In this document: positions 25,419 through 33,857 of the stretch, in pieces
Position numbering within the stretch: position 1 is the first letter of the stretch
Layout: each line of letters begins with the position of its first letter
Virus record (IMG/VR): IMGVR_UViG_3300031957_001651
Span: 1 to 64,000 of that record
DNA length: 64,000 nucleotides
Direction: 5' to 3' (one strand)
DNA from: a virus
Notes under the pieces: model-generated
The model's database searches: none
Told to the model about the DNA's origin: nothing
The model's input: only the letters and a program-made list of their open reading frames with translations
Made by a program: the position numbers and the translations under genes

Positions 25419-25990
25419 AAAAAATTCTCCTCAAAGACTTTATTTTCAAGGGGAGAGTAAATGATCATGATCTCATTAGAGATAAACTTCTCTTTGAAAT
25501 TGATAAAGCAGAATGTGATACTTTAGAAAAGTCAGAAACTAGATTTGAAAGTCTTTCTAGATTTGATTGGCGTAATGCGGAAAACATGTCTAGAAAATGG
25601 ATTCAACTATTTACACCACACTTTAGTAGAGTAGTTGATGAGTTTCTTTCAATAACACCATATCTTTCAATAGAACTTGCTGAGATGTGGTTCCAACAGT
25701 ACCGCAAGTATGACATGCATGATTGGCATACTCACGGTGAACAATATACTGGTGTATATTACTTAGAGTTTCCAAAAGGAAGTTCTAAAACAGAAATAGT
25801 TTCTCCATACGACCATATTAAGCAGTTAGTTGATGTTGAAGAGGGTGATATAATTTTCTTTCCATCACACGTTGCTCATAGAGGTACTACAAATTTAACA
25901 AAAAGAAAAACGATAGTCTCATTTAATTTTTCTATAGGAAATGATTATGATGGAATTATTAATCATGAGATGTTGAATTCCCTACGTTGA
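25415..25990 (+). CDS. 2OG/Fe(II) oxygenase-like protein 2 (HxH type)
   Basis: A 191-residue protein with the core WFQQYRKYDMHDWHTHGEQY followed by TGVYYLEFP and GDIIFFPSHVAHRGTTN. The first metal motif is H105-T-H107 (His in place of the usual Asp), the distal ligand H155, and R164 may bind 2-oxoglutarate. This is the layout of the 2OG-FeII_Oxy_5 type common in cyanophages. Substrate unknown. Coupled to regA; a terminator starts at its stop codon. Confidence 0.8.
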   Translation: MKKILLKDFIFKGRVNDHDLIRDKLLFEIDKAECDTLEKSETRFESLSRFDWRNAENMSRKWIQLFTPHFSRVVDEFLSITPYLSIELAEMWFQQYRKYDMHDWHTHGEQYTGVYYLEFPKGSSKTEIVSPYDHIKQLVDVEEGDIIFFPSHVAHRGTTNLTKRKTIVSFNFSIGNDYDGIINHEMLNSLR

Positions 25991-26019
25991 GGTGCGGTTT
26001 ACCCGTTGCCTCTTTTTTT
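25989..26019 (+). terminator. Terminator after the regA/oxygenase operon
   Basis: An imperfect stem (GAGGTG with TTGCCTC, inner CGG with CCG) directly at the stop codon, followed by seven T. Confidence 0.75.
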
Positions 26020-26028
26020 ATACTATGA

Positions 26029-26036
26029 TATAAATA
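26029..26036 (+). promoter_or_regulatory. Late promoter box TATAAATA (exact) for hsp20
   Basis: An exact late consensus just after a terminator. By T4 geometry transcription would start near 26042, at the foot of a UUCG hairpin. Confidence 0.8.
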
Positions 26037-26040
26037 AGTA

Positions 26041-26059
26041 TGGATGCCTTCGGGGTCCA
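26041..26059 (+). promoter_or_regulatory. UUCG hairpin at the 5' end of the hsp20 mRNA
   Basis: TGGA (26041-26044) pairs with TCCA (26056-26059) and CC with GG around a C(TTCG)G tetraloop, with a small internal loop. The position at the predicted mRNA 5' end suggests transcript protection. Confidence 0.55.
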
Positions 26060-26094
26060 CACAATCAAATCTCGCTTATTAAGGAGAAGTACAG

Positions 26095-26529
26095 ATGAAT
26101 GATTTAATGAAGTACAATGCCGCCAACATTAATCAACTGTTGGAACGCATTAATAAGAATAGTATTGGAATGGAAGATTACTTTGATAGGATCTTTACTC
26201 TACATGAAACTACATCAAATTATCCACCATATAATCTTGTTTCGGTAAATAATGTTACATCTCGACTAGAGATTGCACTGGCAGGATTTAAAACTAAGGA
26301 AGTATATGTCTACACACAAGATGGTAAACTCTTTATTGAAGGTCAGAAGGAGGATAAAGAGACGGAAACTAACTATGTCCACAAAGGTGTGGCTCAACGG
26401 AGTTTTACACGTTCCTGGACACTCAGTGAGGACACGGAAGTTAGATCAGTTGTTTTTGAAGATGGGCTTCTGAGTGTTGAACTTGGAAAAATTGTTCCAG
26501 ATGCACATAAGAGAAAGGATTATCTGTAA
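26095..26529 (+). CDS. hsp20: Small heat-shock protein Hsp20
   Basis: A 144-residue alpha-crystallin-domain chaperone of the IbpA type: PPYNLVSVNNVTSRLEIALAG, then DGKLFIEGQKED and SFTRSWTLSEDTEVRSVVFEDGLLSVEL. An Hsp20 gene is nearly universal in T4-like cyanophages. It is expressed from an exact late box here, so it acts late, perhaps protecting host or virion proteins during assembly. The C-terminal IxI motif is not obvious. A strong Shine-Dalgarno (AAGGAGAA) precedes the ATG. Confidence 0.95.
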   Translation: MNDLMKYNAANINQLLERINKNSIGMEDYFDRIFTLHETTSNYPPYNLVSVNNVTSRLEIALAGFKTKEVYVYTQDGKLFIEGQKEDKETETNYVHKGVAQRSFTRSWTLSEDTEVRSVVFEDGLLSVELGKIVPDAHKRKDYL

Positions 26530-26549
26530 ACCCTAATCATAAGTTGACG

Positions 26550-26590
26550 AAATGCTTATTAGTGTCTAAATATACATCTAGTAAGCATTT
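26550..26590 (+). repeat. Inverted repeat around a late-type box
   Basis: The arms 26550-26562 (AAATGCTTATTAG) and 26578-26590 (CTAGTAAGCATTT) are complementary with one mismatch. The 15-nt spacer contains most of a TCTAAATA box (26565-26572), 24 nt before the small membrane gene. Confidence 0.7.
26565..26572 (+). promoter_or_regulatory. Late-promoter-like box TCTAAATA
   Basis: The CTAAATA variant, lying in the loop of the inverted repeat and ending 24 nt before the ATG at 26597. Confidence 0.4.
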
Positions 26591-26596
26591 CTACTT

Positions 26597-26689
26597 ATGG
26601 CATTATTAGTAACGATTTTTATTCTAGCTGCTTCGTTTGTTGGGGCAGCAATGATGACACAATCGGGAGATGAAAAGGTGAATAAATAA
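26597..26689 (+). CDS. Tiny membrane protein (30 residues)
   Basis: A 30-residue ORF, one hydrophobic helix (ALLVTIFILAASFVGAAMM) plus a short polar tail (TQSGDEKVNK). Late-box geometry upstream and a terminator downstream frame it as its own transcription unit, which makes a real micro-protein plausible. Function unknown. Confidence 0.55.
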   Translation: MALLVTIFILAASFVGAAMMTQSGDEKVNK

Positions 26690-26711
26690 AAACGTATCGT
26701 CGTCGCAGACG

Positions 26712-26752
26712 GAGAGGTAACTGGCACAAACCAGTTGACACCTCTCTTTTTT
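26712..26752 (+). terminator. Two-part terminator before the polymerase operon
   Basis: GAGAGGT pairs with ACCTCTC and AACTGG with CCAGTT (inner loop CACAAA), followed by six T. The right arm also contains the TTGACA of the next promoter. Confidence 0.88.
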
Positions 26753-26763
26753 ATTGCTAAAAT
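26735..26763 (+). promoter_or_regulatory. Sigma70 promoter overlapping the terminator, before the gene 43 operon
   Basis: TTGACA (26735-26740), 17 bp, TAAAAT (26758-26763), plus an extended -10 TG. The -35 box is inside the terminator stem. It should drive the two LSm-like genes and DNA polymerase. Confidence 0.78.
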
Positions 26764-26784
26764 GATTTGGAGCAACTTAAAATT

Positions 26785-27159
26785 ATGACTGTAAAACTTG
26801 CTGTACTAAAATCTGGTGAAGAGGTCATTGCCGATGTAAAGGAAATGCATCATGGTGAAGGTGAAAATACTAAGGTAGTTGGATACTTCTTCAAAAAACC
26901 TTGTGTTGTCCGTATAAAGGATCTTGACATTCCTGAAAACCGACCACAAGTAACTTTTGATATTTCACTACAACCTTGGGTGCCACTTGGAAAAGGACCT
27001 ATCTATCCAGTCGCAATGGATTGGATCGTGACCTTTGTAGATCCAATTGATAAACTTAAAAATGCATATCTAGAACAAATTCTATCTAAGGATGATGAAA
27101 ATTATGGAGAAATTAGTGATCAAGATTTTGGTTTTGATGGACCAAACTCTGTTGATTAG
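26785..27159 (+). CDS. LSm/SH3-like small protein (KLxxGEEVIA family)
   Basis: A 124-residue protein from ATG 26785 (a TTG 18 nt upstream is rejected). MTVKLAVLKSGEEVIADVKE begins the barrel; it continues with QPWVPLG and WIVTFVDPIDKLKNAYLEQI, then an acidic tail. It is a paralogue-like relative of the genes at 23432 and 27137. First gene after the operon's promoter; it overlaps the next gene by 23 nt. Function unknown. Confidence 0.78.
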   Translation: MTVKLAVLKSGEEVIADVKEMHHGEGENTKVVGYFFKKPCVVRIKDLDIPENRPQVTFDISLQPWVPLGKGPIYPVAMDWIVTFVDPIDKLKNAYLEQILSKDDENYGEISDQDFGFDGPNSVD

Positions 27160-27364
27160 TCAAATTGAGGAGACTGGTGCTGATATTGGAGAACCTGATT
27201 GCAAACTGACAGAACCGTTTGTAGTCAACTCTGATGGCACACTATCTCCTTGGTTGATTGAAATCACAACTGATAATCAATTTATGATGTCGTCAGATAA
27301 AATTCTGACATTGGTAGAACCAAAACCTACCCTATTGGAAAAGTATCAAGATCTATTGAAATGA
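27137..27364 (+). CDS. Second LSm-like small protein before DNA polymerase
   Basis: A 75-residue protein; ATG 27137 is preferred because upstream in-frame ATGs lie deep in the previous gene. It has CKLTEPFVV, LSPWLIEITTDN and KILTLVEPKPTLLEKYQDLL, the second half of the family pattern in the preceding gene. The first strand (TGADIG) is degenerate. The tandem arrangement suggests duplication. Its end overlaps gene 43 (ATGA). Confidence 0.68.
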   Translation: MDQTLLISQIEETGADIGEPDCKLTEPFVVNSDGTLSPWLIEITTDNQFMMSSDKILTLVEPKPTLLEKYQDLLK

Positions 27365-29856
27365 ATTTCTACACCAATGTCCAAATGATCGGGAACAAGT
27401 TTCTGTTCCGTGGTTATGAGGATGGTAAGTCCGTGATGTATAAAGAAGAGTTTTCACCAACTCTATTCGTACCTTCAAAGGGAAAGACGAAATATAAAAC
27501 TTTGGAAGGAGATTGCGTAGAACCTATCAAACCTGGTGGTGTTCGTGATTGTAGAGATTTTTATAAAAAGTATGAAGATGTTCATGGTTTTACTATCTAT
27601 GGTAATGACCGATATATCTGTCAATATATTTCCGATAAGTATCCAGAAGAAGAACTGAAGTTTGATATCAGTAAGATCAAACTTCTCACTTTGGATATTG
27701 AAGTTTCTTCTGAGTATGGATTCCCAGATCCAATTTCATGCTCGGAAGAAATTTTGTGTATTACGGTTCAGGACTATTCTACAAAGCAAATTATGACTTG
27801 GGGTGTAAAACCTTTTGAAGTCAATCAGGATAACGTCAAGTATTTTCACTGCAGTACAGAACGTGGAGTTCTGCAGACTTTCTTGGACTGGTGGGAGGCA
27901 AATCCTCCCGAAGTTATCACTGGATGGAATGTTCAGTTGTATGATATTCCATATATCTGTGGACGACTGGATCGTGTTCTGGGTGAGAAACAGATGAAAC
28001 GTTTTTCACCTTGGGGTCTTGTAACTCGCAATGAGTTAAAGATTATGGGACGTGATCAGATCTCTTATGATGTTGGTGGTATTTCTCAACTAGATTACCT
28101 TGATCTTTATAAGAAGTTCACTTATAAAGCACAGGAATCTTATCGTCTAGATCATATTGCCAATGTAGAACTTGGGCAGAAGAAACTTGATCACTCCGAG
28201 TTTGATACCTTCAAAGATTTCTATACTGGAAACTGGCAAAAGTTTGTCGAATATAATATCATTGACGTTGAACTTGTTGACCGACTGGAAAGCAAGATGA
28301 AACTTATCGAACTTGCAATCACTATGGCATACGAAGCCAAGGTAAATTATAATGATGTGTTTTACCAAGTACGCACTTGGGATGCTATCATTTATAACTA
28401 CCTAAAGAGAAGGAATATTGTTATTCCTCCAAAGGTTGGTGGTAGTAAAAGTGAAAAGTATGCTGGTGCTTATGTTAAAGAACCGATTCCTGGAAAGTAT
28501 GATTGGGTTGTGTCTTTTGACCTCAACTCTCTTTATCCTCATCTCATTATGCAGTACAACATCTCTCCCGAGACGTTACTCGACGAAAAACATCCAACGG
28601 TTAACGTTGATCGAATTCTTAATGAAGAGATAACATTTGAACTATATAAAGATAACGCGGTCTGTGCAAACGGTGCGATGTACCGTAAAGATGTTCGTGG
28701 GTTCTTGCCAGAACTCATGGAGAAGATGTATGGAGACCGTGTGATCTTTAAGAAAAAGATGCTCAAGGCAAAGCAGGAATATGAAAAGACTCCAACTAAA
28801 GCACTTGAAAAAGAGATTGCCAGGTGCAACAACATTCAAATGGCTAAGAAGATCTCTCTTAATAGTGCTTATGGTGCTATCGGCAATCAGTATTTCCGAT
28901 ATTACAAGCTCGCAAACGCAGAGGCAATCACTCTGTCGGGACAAGTAAGTATCCGATGGATTGAGAACAAGATGAACCAATACCTAAATAATCTCTTGTC
29001 AACCAAAGATGAGGATTATGTTATCGCATCTGACACTGACTCAATCTATCTTAATATGGGACCTCTTGTTAGTAAATTTTTTGCTAATAAGTCTGGCAAT
29101 AAAACAGCAATTGTTTCCATACTTGACAAGATCTGCCAAGAAAAACTGGAACCGTACATCGATTCCTGTTACCAGAACCTTGCGAACTATGTCTCGGCAT
29201 ATGACCAGAAGATGCAAATGAAACGTGAGAATATTGCAGATCGTGGCATTTGGACTGCCAAGAAACGTTATATTCTCAACGTCTGGGATAGTGAGGGTGT
29301 TCGTTATGAAGAACCCAAACTTAAGATTATGGGCATTGAGGCTGTCAAGTCATCTACACCAGCACCATGCCGTAAGATGATTAAGGATGGACTTAAACTT
29401 ATGATGACGGGGACTGAAGATGATGTAATTAAATTTATTGATAGGTCTAGGGAAGAATTTAAAAGGATGAGTCCAGAACAGATTGCTTTTCCACGATCAG
29501 TTTCTGATGTTCAGAAGTATAAATCACACTCAGCAATTTACTCTAAAGGAACACCGATTCATGTAAGAGGATCTCTTCTCTTTAACTATTATATCAAGAA
29601 GAATAAACTTGATCATAAGTATTCCTTAATTAATAATGGTGAAAAGATTAAGTTTTTGTATCTGAAAAAACCAAATACAATCCATGAGAATGTAATTTCC
29701 TTTATTCAGGATTTTCCTCATGAACTTGGAATTGACAAATACATAGACTATGACTTACAATTTGAAAAGGCGTTCTTAGAACCACTAAAGACTGTTCTTG
29801 ATTCTATTGGGTGGTCTATTGAAAAGACAGTAAATTTGGAGTTATTTTTTGTATGA
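27361..29856 (+). CDS. gp43: DNA polymerase (gp43)
   Basis: An 831-residue family B replicative polymerase. Exonuclease motifs: Exo I LTLDIEVSSEYG, Exo II ITGWNVQLYDIPY, Exo III YNIIDVELVDRL. Polymerase motifs: A SFDLNSLYPHLI, B KKISLNSAYGAIGNQ, C ASDTDSIYLNM. All metal-binding aspartates are present, so both synthesis and proofreading should be active. The length is as usual for cyanophages (T4: 898), and no intein or intron interrupts the motifs. The C-terminal tail LELFFV should bind the gp45 clamp. Confidence 0.98.
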   Translation: MNFYTNVQMIGNKFLFRGYEDGKSVMYKEEFSPTLFVPSKGKTKYKTLEGDCVEPIKPGGVRDCRDFYKKYEDVHGFTIYGNDRYICQYISDKYPEEELKFDISKIKLLTLDIEVSSEYGFPDPISCSEEILCITVQDYSTKQIMTWGVKPFEVNQDNVKYFHCSTERGVLQTFLDWWEANPPEVITGWNVQLYDIPYICGRLDRVLGEKQMKRFSPWGLVTRNELKIMGRDQISYDVGGISQLDYLDLYKKFTYKAQESYRLDHIANVELGQKKLDHSEFDTFKDFYTGNWQKFVEYNIIDVELVDRLESKMKLIELAITMAYEAKVNYNDVFYQVRTWDAIIYNYLKRRNIVIPPKVGGSKSEKYAGAYVKEPIPGKYDWVVSFDLNSLYPHLIMQYNISPETLLDEKHPTVNVDRILNEEITFELYKDNAVCANGAMYRKDVRGFLPELMEKMYGDRVIFKKKMLKAKQEYEKTPTKALEKEIARCNNIQMAKKISLNSAYGAIGNQYFRYYKLANAEAITLSGQVSIRWIENKMNQYLNNLLSTKDEDYVIASDTDSIYLNMGPLVSKFFANKSGNKTAIVSILDKICQEKLEPYIDSCYQNLANYVSAYDQKMQMKRENIADRGIWTAKKRYILNVWDSEGVRYEEPKLKIMGIEAVKSSTPAPCRKMIKDGLKLMMTGTEDDVIKFIDRSREEFKRMSPEQIAFPRSVSDVQKYKSHSAIYSKGTPIHVRGSLLFNYYIKKNKLDHKYSLINNGEKIKFLYLKKPNTIHENVISFIQDFPHELGIDKYIDYDLQFEKAFLEPLKTVLDSIGWSIEKTVNLELFFV

Positions 29857-30050
29857 AAGACCAATATACCATTGGTGACGAAGAATCTAAACGAGATAAA
29901 TGGAATCGAGGATTAGATCTCTTTATTGAGTCCGTCCTTAAACCAGATCCAGCATTAAGACAATGTGCTCACAATCAAAAGTGTTATCATGAACTGATGG
30001 ATGTTCGTAATGATATTCTTGACTATTTAAAAACAAAACGTTGGCAATGA
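29853..30050 (+). CDS. Small charged protein after DNA polymerase
   Basis: A 65-residue hydrophilic helical protein (KRDKWNRGLDLFIESVLKPD; CAHNQKCYHELMDVRNDILDYL), coupled at both ends by ATGA. Seen by position in other cyanophages; no function known. Confidence 0.7.
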   Translation: MKDQYTIGDEESKRDKWNRGLDLFIESVLKPDPALRQCAHNQKCYHELMDVRNDILDYLKTKRWQ

Positions 30051-30790
30051 AATTATCTGTAAAATTACATCAACCATTCGGTCCATATATTATGGAGACT
30101 GCTCTACCAAAATTTATGGTAGATGCGATTAATCAAAAAACTGAAGATGTTTGTGCAGATCCCGAAGAGATGGAAAGGTATTGTTCTTCATCTGGAAGCA
30201 TTCCAAATCTTCTTCTTAGGGATTTTGAAGTAGTTTATTTTACTGAGGACTTTCTTGAGGAAATTGGGTTTAGACAATTTGTGGAAGAACTTGGAAATTA
30301 TTATATTGAAAACTCAGTAACTAATAATATAAACTATGATCAGGTAAAACTATCAATTATTGATGGAGGGAAGAATAGAGATCCATCTTTTAAGCACTCA
30401 GATAAACTTCGGTATTCCGATGCTTGGGTGAATAGGTATTATGCTGGTGATTTCACTCCACTCCACGATCATGGATCAGATCTTGCTGGTCTTGTTTTCT
30501 TAAAAATCCCACGCAATTTAGAAACCGAACAGATGAGAGATCGTGATAGTGATGGGGAAGCCTATAAATCAGGTGGTCGAAATAATGGAAGAGTTCAATT
30601 TGTTTTTGGTTGCAACAATACTTTTTCTCATGATGAGTATGCTCCATCTCAAGAAGTTGGCAAACTTCTTTTGTTTCCATCATGGTTGGGTCATTTAGTT
30701 TATCCGATGAGAACAAATGAAGAGAGGAGAACTATGAGTTTTAATCTTGTATCGTCTAAAGAGTATTATGAAAGAGAGGCACTGGACTAA
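30047..30790 (+). CDS. 2OG/Fe(II) oxygenase-like protein 3 (HxH type)
   Basis: A 247-residue protein from ATG 30047 (overlaps the previous stop). Core: AWVNRYYAGDFTPLHDHGSD with H140-D-H142, then GKLLLFPSWLGHLVYP with H216, and RRTMSFNLVS where R227/R228 may hold 2-oxoglutarate. A polar loop (GGRNNGRVQFVFGC) is inserted between strands. It lies between DNA polymerase and uvsX. Substrate unknown. Confidence 0.8.
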   Translation: MKLSVKLHQPFGPYIMETALPKFMVDAINQKTEDVCADPEEMERYCSSSGSIPNLLLRDFEVVYFTEDFLEEIGFRQFVEELGNYYIENSVTNNINYDQVKLSIIDGGKNRDPSFKHSDKLRYSDAWVNRYYAGDFTPLHDHGSDLAGLVFLKIPRNLETEQMRDRDSDGEAYKSGGRNNGRVQFVFGCNNTFSHDEYAPSQEVGKLLLFPSWLGHLVYPMRTNEERRTMSFNLVSSKEYYEREALD

Positions 30791-31794
30791 TGGATTTTTT
30801 AAAAGATATTGTCAAAGAGATTGGCAATGAATACGCACAAATTGCATCGGATATAGATGAAACAGAAACTTACGTGGACACAGGTTCGTACATCTTTAAC
30901 GGAGTTGTTTCAGGTAGTATATTTGGTGGTGTATCTGGGAATAAGATTACTGCCATTGCTGGCGAGTCTAGTACTGGAAAAACTTTTTTCAGTCTCGCCG
31001 TTGTCAAAAACTTCCTGGATACTAATCCTGACGGTATGTGTATATATTTTGACACTGAAGCCGCTGTTAACAAGTCTCTACTCTCAAGTCGTGGGGTAGA
31101 TCTTCAACGTACTGTTGTGATGAATGTTGTCACTATTGAGGAGTTTCGTAGTAAGGCACTCAAGATTGTTGATCGATACCTAAAAGATCCTGTAGAAGAC
31201 CGCAAACCACTGATGTTTGTGTTAGACTCTTTAGGGATGCTATCGACTGAGAAGGAGATTACAGACGCACTGAACGATAAGCAGGTTCGTGATATGACGA
31301 AATCTCAACTTATCAAAGGTGCTTTCCGTATGCTTACACTCAAGTTGGGTCAAGCAAACATTCCAATGATCGTTACCAACCACACTTATGATGTCATCGG
31401 TGCTTATGTTCCAACTAAAGAAATGGGAGGAGGTAGTGGACTCAAGTATGCTGCTTCTACAATCATCCATCTCAGTAAAAAGAAGGAAAAGGATGGAACA
31501 GAAGTTATTGGAAACCTTATCAAGGCAAAGACTGCTAAGTCACGTTTAAGTAAGGAGAATAAAGATGTTACGGTGCGTTTGTATTACGATGAGCGTGGTC
31601 TTGATCGATATTATGGTCTTCTTGAACTCGGTGAGATTGGCGGACTTTGGAAAAATGTAGCAGGTCGTTATGAAATGGATGGTAAGAAAGTCTATGCAAA
31701 GGCAATTTACAAAGATCCAGAGACTTATTTCACTCCAGAAGTAATGGAGAAACTTGACAAGGTGGCAAAAAAAGAGTTTAGTTATGGAAACTGA
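30790..31794 (+). CDS. uvsX: RecA-like recombinase UvsX
   Basis: A 334-residue strand-exchange protein: Walker A GESSTGKT (58-65), Walker B region KPLMFVLDSLGML, and loop 2 region TYDVIGAYVPTKEMGGGSGLKYA. UvsX forms filaments on single-stranded DNA with UvsY help and drives recombination-dependent replication. Shorter than T4 UvsX (391), as in other cyanophages. The end overlaps the next oxygenase gene by 11 nt. Confidence 0.97.
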   Translation: MDFLKDIVKEIGNEYAQIASDIDETETYVDTGSYIFNGVVSGSIFGGVSGNKITAIAGESSTGKTFFSLAVVKNFLDTNPDGMCIYFDTEAAVNKSLLSSRGVDLQRTVVMNVVTIEEFRSKALKIVDRYLKDPVEDRKPLMFVLDSLGMLSTEKEITDALNDKQVRDMTKSQLIKGAFRMLTLKLGQANIPMIVTNHTYDVIGAYVPTKEMGGGSGLKYAASTIIHLSKKKEKDGTEVIGNLIKAKTAKSRLSKENKDVTVRLYYDERGLDRYYGLLELGEIGGLWKNVAGRYEMDGKKVYAKAIYKDPETYFTPEVMEKLDKVAKKEFSYGN

Positions 31795-32527
31795 GAATAA
31801 ATCTGGGGAGGACAGGTCAGTTGAAGTTTTTCCTGGAATGCATGGATTATTTGCAAGTCCAGTTCTCACTTTAAATTTCACTGAATCTGTTCATGGTATG
31901 AATGAACAATTGGTTTCTGATATTGCATCTGAATGTGAGAAAGATTCAAAAGGAATTGTTCAAAGTAACTTTGGTGGATGGCATAGTAAATATGGGATGG
32001 AGAAAGATTATCAAAGTTTTCTCAGTCTTAGAAGTATTGTCACAGGATTTGCAAATAGTTATTGTGATAACTGTGGATGGGCAAAAGGATTGGAGTGCTC
32101 AGATTTGTGGGCAAACATTAATGGACCTGGTGATATTAACTTTCCTCACCAACACAATCTTTCTTCTCTCTCCGCAATATATTATCCAATAGGATGGTTA
32201 GATGGTGAAGAGACTTTCTATAATTATCACGAAGAAACTGTCTGGTTACAACCACAAACCTGTAATGGTGTTGACGGAGGATCACTTACATTCTATGATC
32301 CTAATCATGGGAAAAGAATCCATCTAGATCCAGTGAGAGACGAATGGCATACGGTAAGTGCTATGCACATATACCCAACTGCTGGTTTACTTATTTTATT
32401 TCCGACTTACCTAGTCCACTCTGTGAATCCTTTTAAGGAACCAAACCGCAAACGTATTAGCATATCATTTCAATTTAGTTATGGACAAGGTAGAAATTCT
32501 GATTCTGAAGAATCTATTGAACAATGA
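31784..32527 (+). CDS. 2OG/Fe(II) oxygenase-like protein 4 (HxH type)
   Basis: A 247-residue protein from ATG 31784. DLWANINGPGDINFPHQHN contains H122-Q-H124, followed by GSLTFYDPNHGKR and GLLILFPTYLVHSVNPF (H212) with R224. This is the clearest 2OG-FeII_Oxy_5 pattern in the window (LFASPVLTLNF start, SAIYYP strand). It overlaps gene 41 by 47 nt, so part of the sequence codes for two proteins. Confidence 0.84.
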   Translation: METENKSGEDRSVEVFPGMHGLFASPVLTLNFTESVHGMNEQLVSDIASECEKDSKGIVQSNFGGWHSKYGMEKDYQSFLSLRSIVTGFANSYCDNCGWAKGLECSDLWANINGPGDINFPHQHNLSSLSAIYYPIGWLDGEETFYNYHEETVWLQPQTCNGVDGGSLTFYDPNHGKRIHLDPVRDEWHTVSAMHIYPTAGLLILFPTYLVHSVNPFKEPNRKRISISFQFSYGQGRNSDSEESIEQ

Positions 32528-33857
32528 AGAGTATGCAAGAAAAGTTATTCCTTTTTTGAAGAGGGAATATTTTGAAGAATCTTCTGAGCAAATTGTATAT
32601 GAAGAGATTTCAAAATTTATTAATGAGTATAATAAACTTGCTAGTAAAGAAATTCTTTGTATTGAAATTGAAAATCGAAAGGATGTTACTGACTCATCAT
32701 TCAAAGATATTATTAGTCTTGTTCAATCACTTGAAGATTCATCAAGTGAATTTGAGTGGTTGATTAATACTACTGAGAAGTGGTGTCGTGATCGTGCCAT
32801 TTATTTGGCACTTATGGAATCTATTCATATTGCAGATGGTAATGATGAGAAACAGAACCGTGATGCAATTCCTTCTATTCTTTCTAATGCACTTGGTGTA
32901 AGTTTTGATAATCATGTGGGTCATGATTATCTTCAAGACTATGAAGAACGATTTGAGTCATATAATCGGAAAGAAGATAAAATTCCATTTGATCTTGAGT
33001 ACTTTGATAAAATTACAAAAGGTGGTCTTCCCAATAAGACTCTTAATATTGCACTAGCAGGAACAGGTGTCGGTAAGTCTCTGTTCATGTGTCATATGGC
33101 TAGTTCAGTTTTGCTTGGTGGACGTAATGTTCTTTACATTACAATGGAGATGGCAGAGGAGAAGATTGCTGAACGTATTGATGCAAACCTTCTGAACGTA
33201 CCAATTCAGGAGATAAGTAATCTTCCTAAAGTTATGTTTGAGGATAAGGTGACAAAACTTGCACAAAAAACACAAGGTCAGCTTATAATTAAAGAATATC
33301 CAACTGCGAGCGCACATAGTGGACATTTCAGAGCACTTCTTAATGAGCTTGCACTTAAGAAGTCATTTAGACCTGATATTATTTTCATTGATTACCTTAA
33401 TATATGTGCTTCCAGCAGATATCGCCAGGGTGGCTCTATCAATTCATATTCATATATTAAGTCTATTGCAGAAGAGCTTAGAGGGTTGGCTTGCGAAGCC
33501 TCGGTCCCTATCGTATCTGCCACCCAGACCACTCGTTCTGGTTATGGTAGCTCTGACGTTGACCTTACTGACACTAGTGAGTCCTTTGGTCTCCCTGCTA
33601 CTGCTGATCTTATGTTTGCCCTTATTAGCACTGAGGAACTTGAGCAACTTGGACAGATAATGGTAAAGCAGTTGAAAAATAGATATAACGACGGAAATGT
33701 CAATAAGAGATTTGTAGTTGGTATTGATCGTGCCAAGATGCGTTTATATGATTGTGAGCAATCTGCTCAGAACGATATTCTTGACAGTGGGCAGGATGAG
33801 GAGTATAATAACGAAGATAGACCTAAAAAATCATTTGAGGGATTTAAATTTTCATGA
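32481..33857 (+). CDS. gp41: Replicative DNA helicase (gp41)
   Basis: A 458-residue DnaB-family hexameric helicase, equal in length to T4 gp41 (475). N-terminal domain MDKVEILILKNLLNNEEYAR; Walker A GTGVGKS (194-200); Walker B IIFIDYLNI; and further motifs ATQTTRSGYGSSDVDLTDTS. It unwinds the fork 5' to 3' and carries primase gp61. The start lies inside the preceding oxygenase gene. A perfect consensus promoter for mazG is inside its 3' end. Confidence 0.97.
   Translation: MDKVEILILKNLLNNEEYARKVIPFLKREYFEESSEQIVYEEISKFINEYNKLASKEILCIEIENRKDVTDSSFKDIISLVQSLEDSSSEFEWLINTTEKWCRDRAIYLALMESIHIADGNDEKQNRDAIPSILSNALGVSFDNHVGHDYLQDYEERFESYNRKEDKIPFDLEYFDKITKGGLPNKTLNIALAGTGVGKSLFMCHMASSVLLGGRNVLYITMEMAEEKIAERIDANLLNVPIQEISNLPKVMFEDKVTKLAQKTQGQLIIKEYPTASAHSGHFRALLNELALKKSFRPDIIFIDYLNICASSRYRQGGSINSYSYIKSIAEELRGLACEASVPIVSATQTTRSGYGSSDVDLTDTSESFGLPATADLMFALISTEELEQLGQIMVKQLKNRYNDGNVNKRFVVGIDRAKMRLYDCEQSAQNDILDSGQDEEYNNEDRPKKSFEGFKFS
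33781..33809 (+). promoter_or_regulatory. Perfect sigma70 promoter inside the 3' end of gene 41
   Basis: TTGACA (33781-33786), 17 bp, TATAAT (33804-33809), 44 nt before the mazG start. Confidence 0.82.

Noticed and set aside
26544-26572. TTGACG-17-TAAATA as a sigma70 promoter
   Set aside because: The -10 matches only three of six positions; the site is better read as a late-type box in an inverted repeat.
31546-31881. 111-codon ORF on the - strand across the uvsX end
   Set aside because: Antisense to uvsX and the next oxygenase, Cys/Phe-rich shadow composition; no evidence of a real gene.
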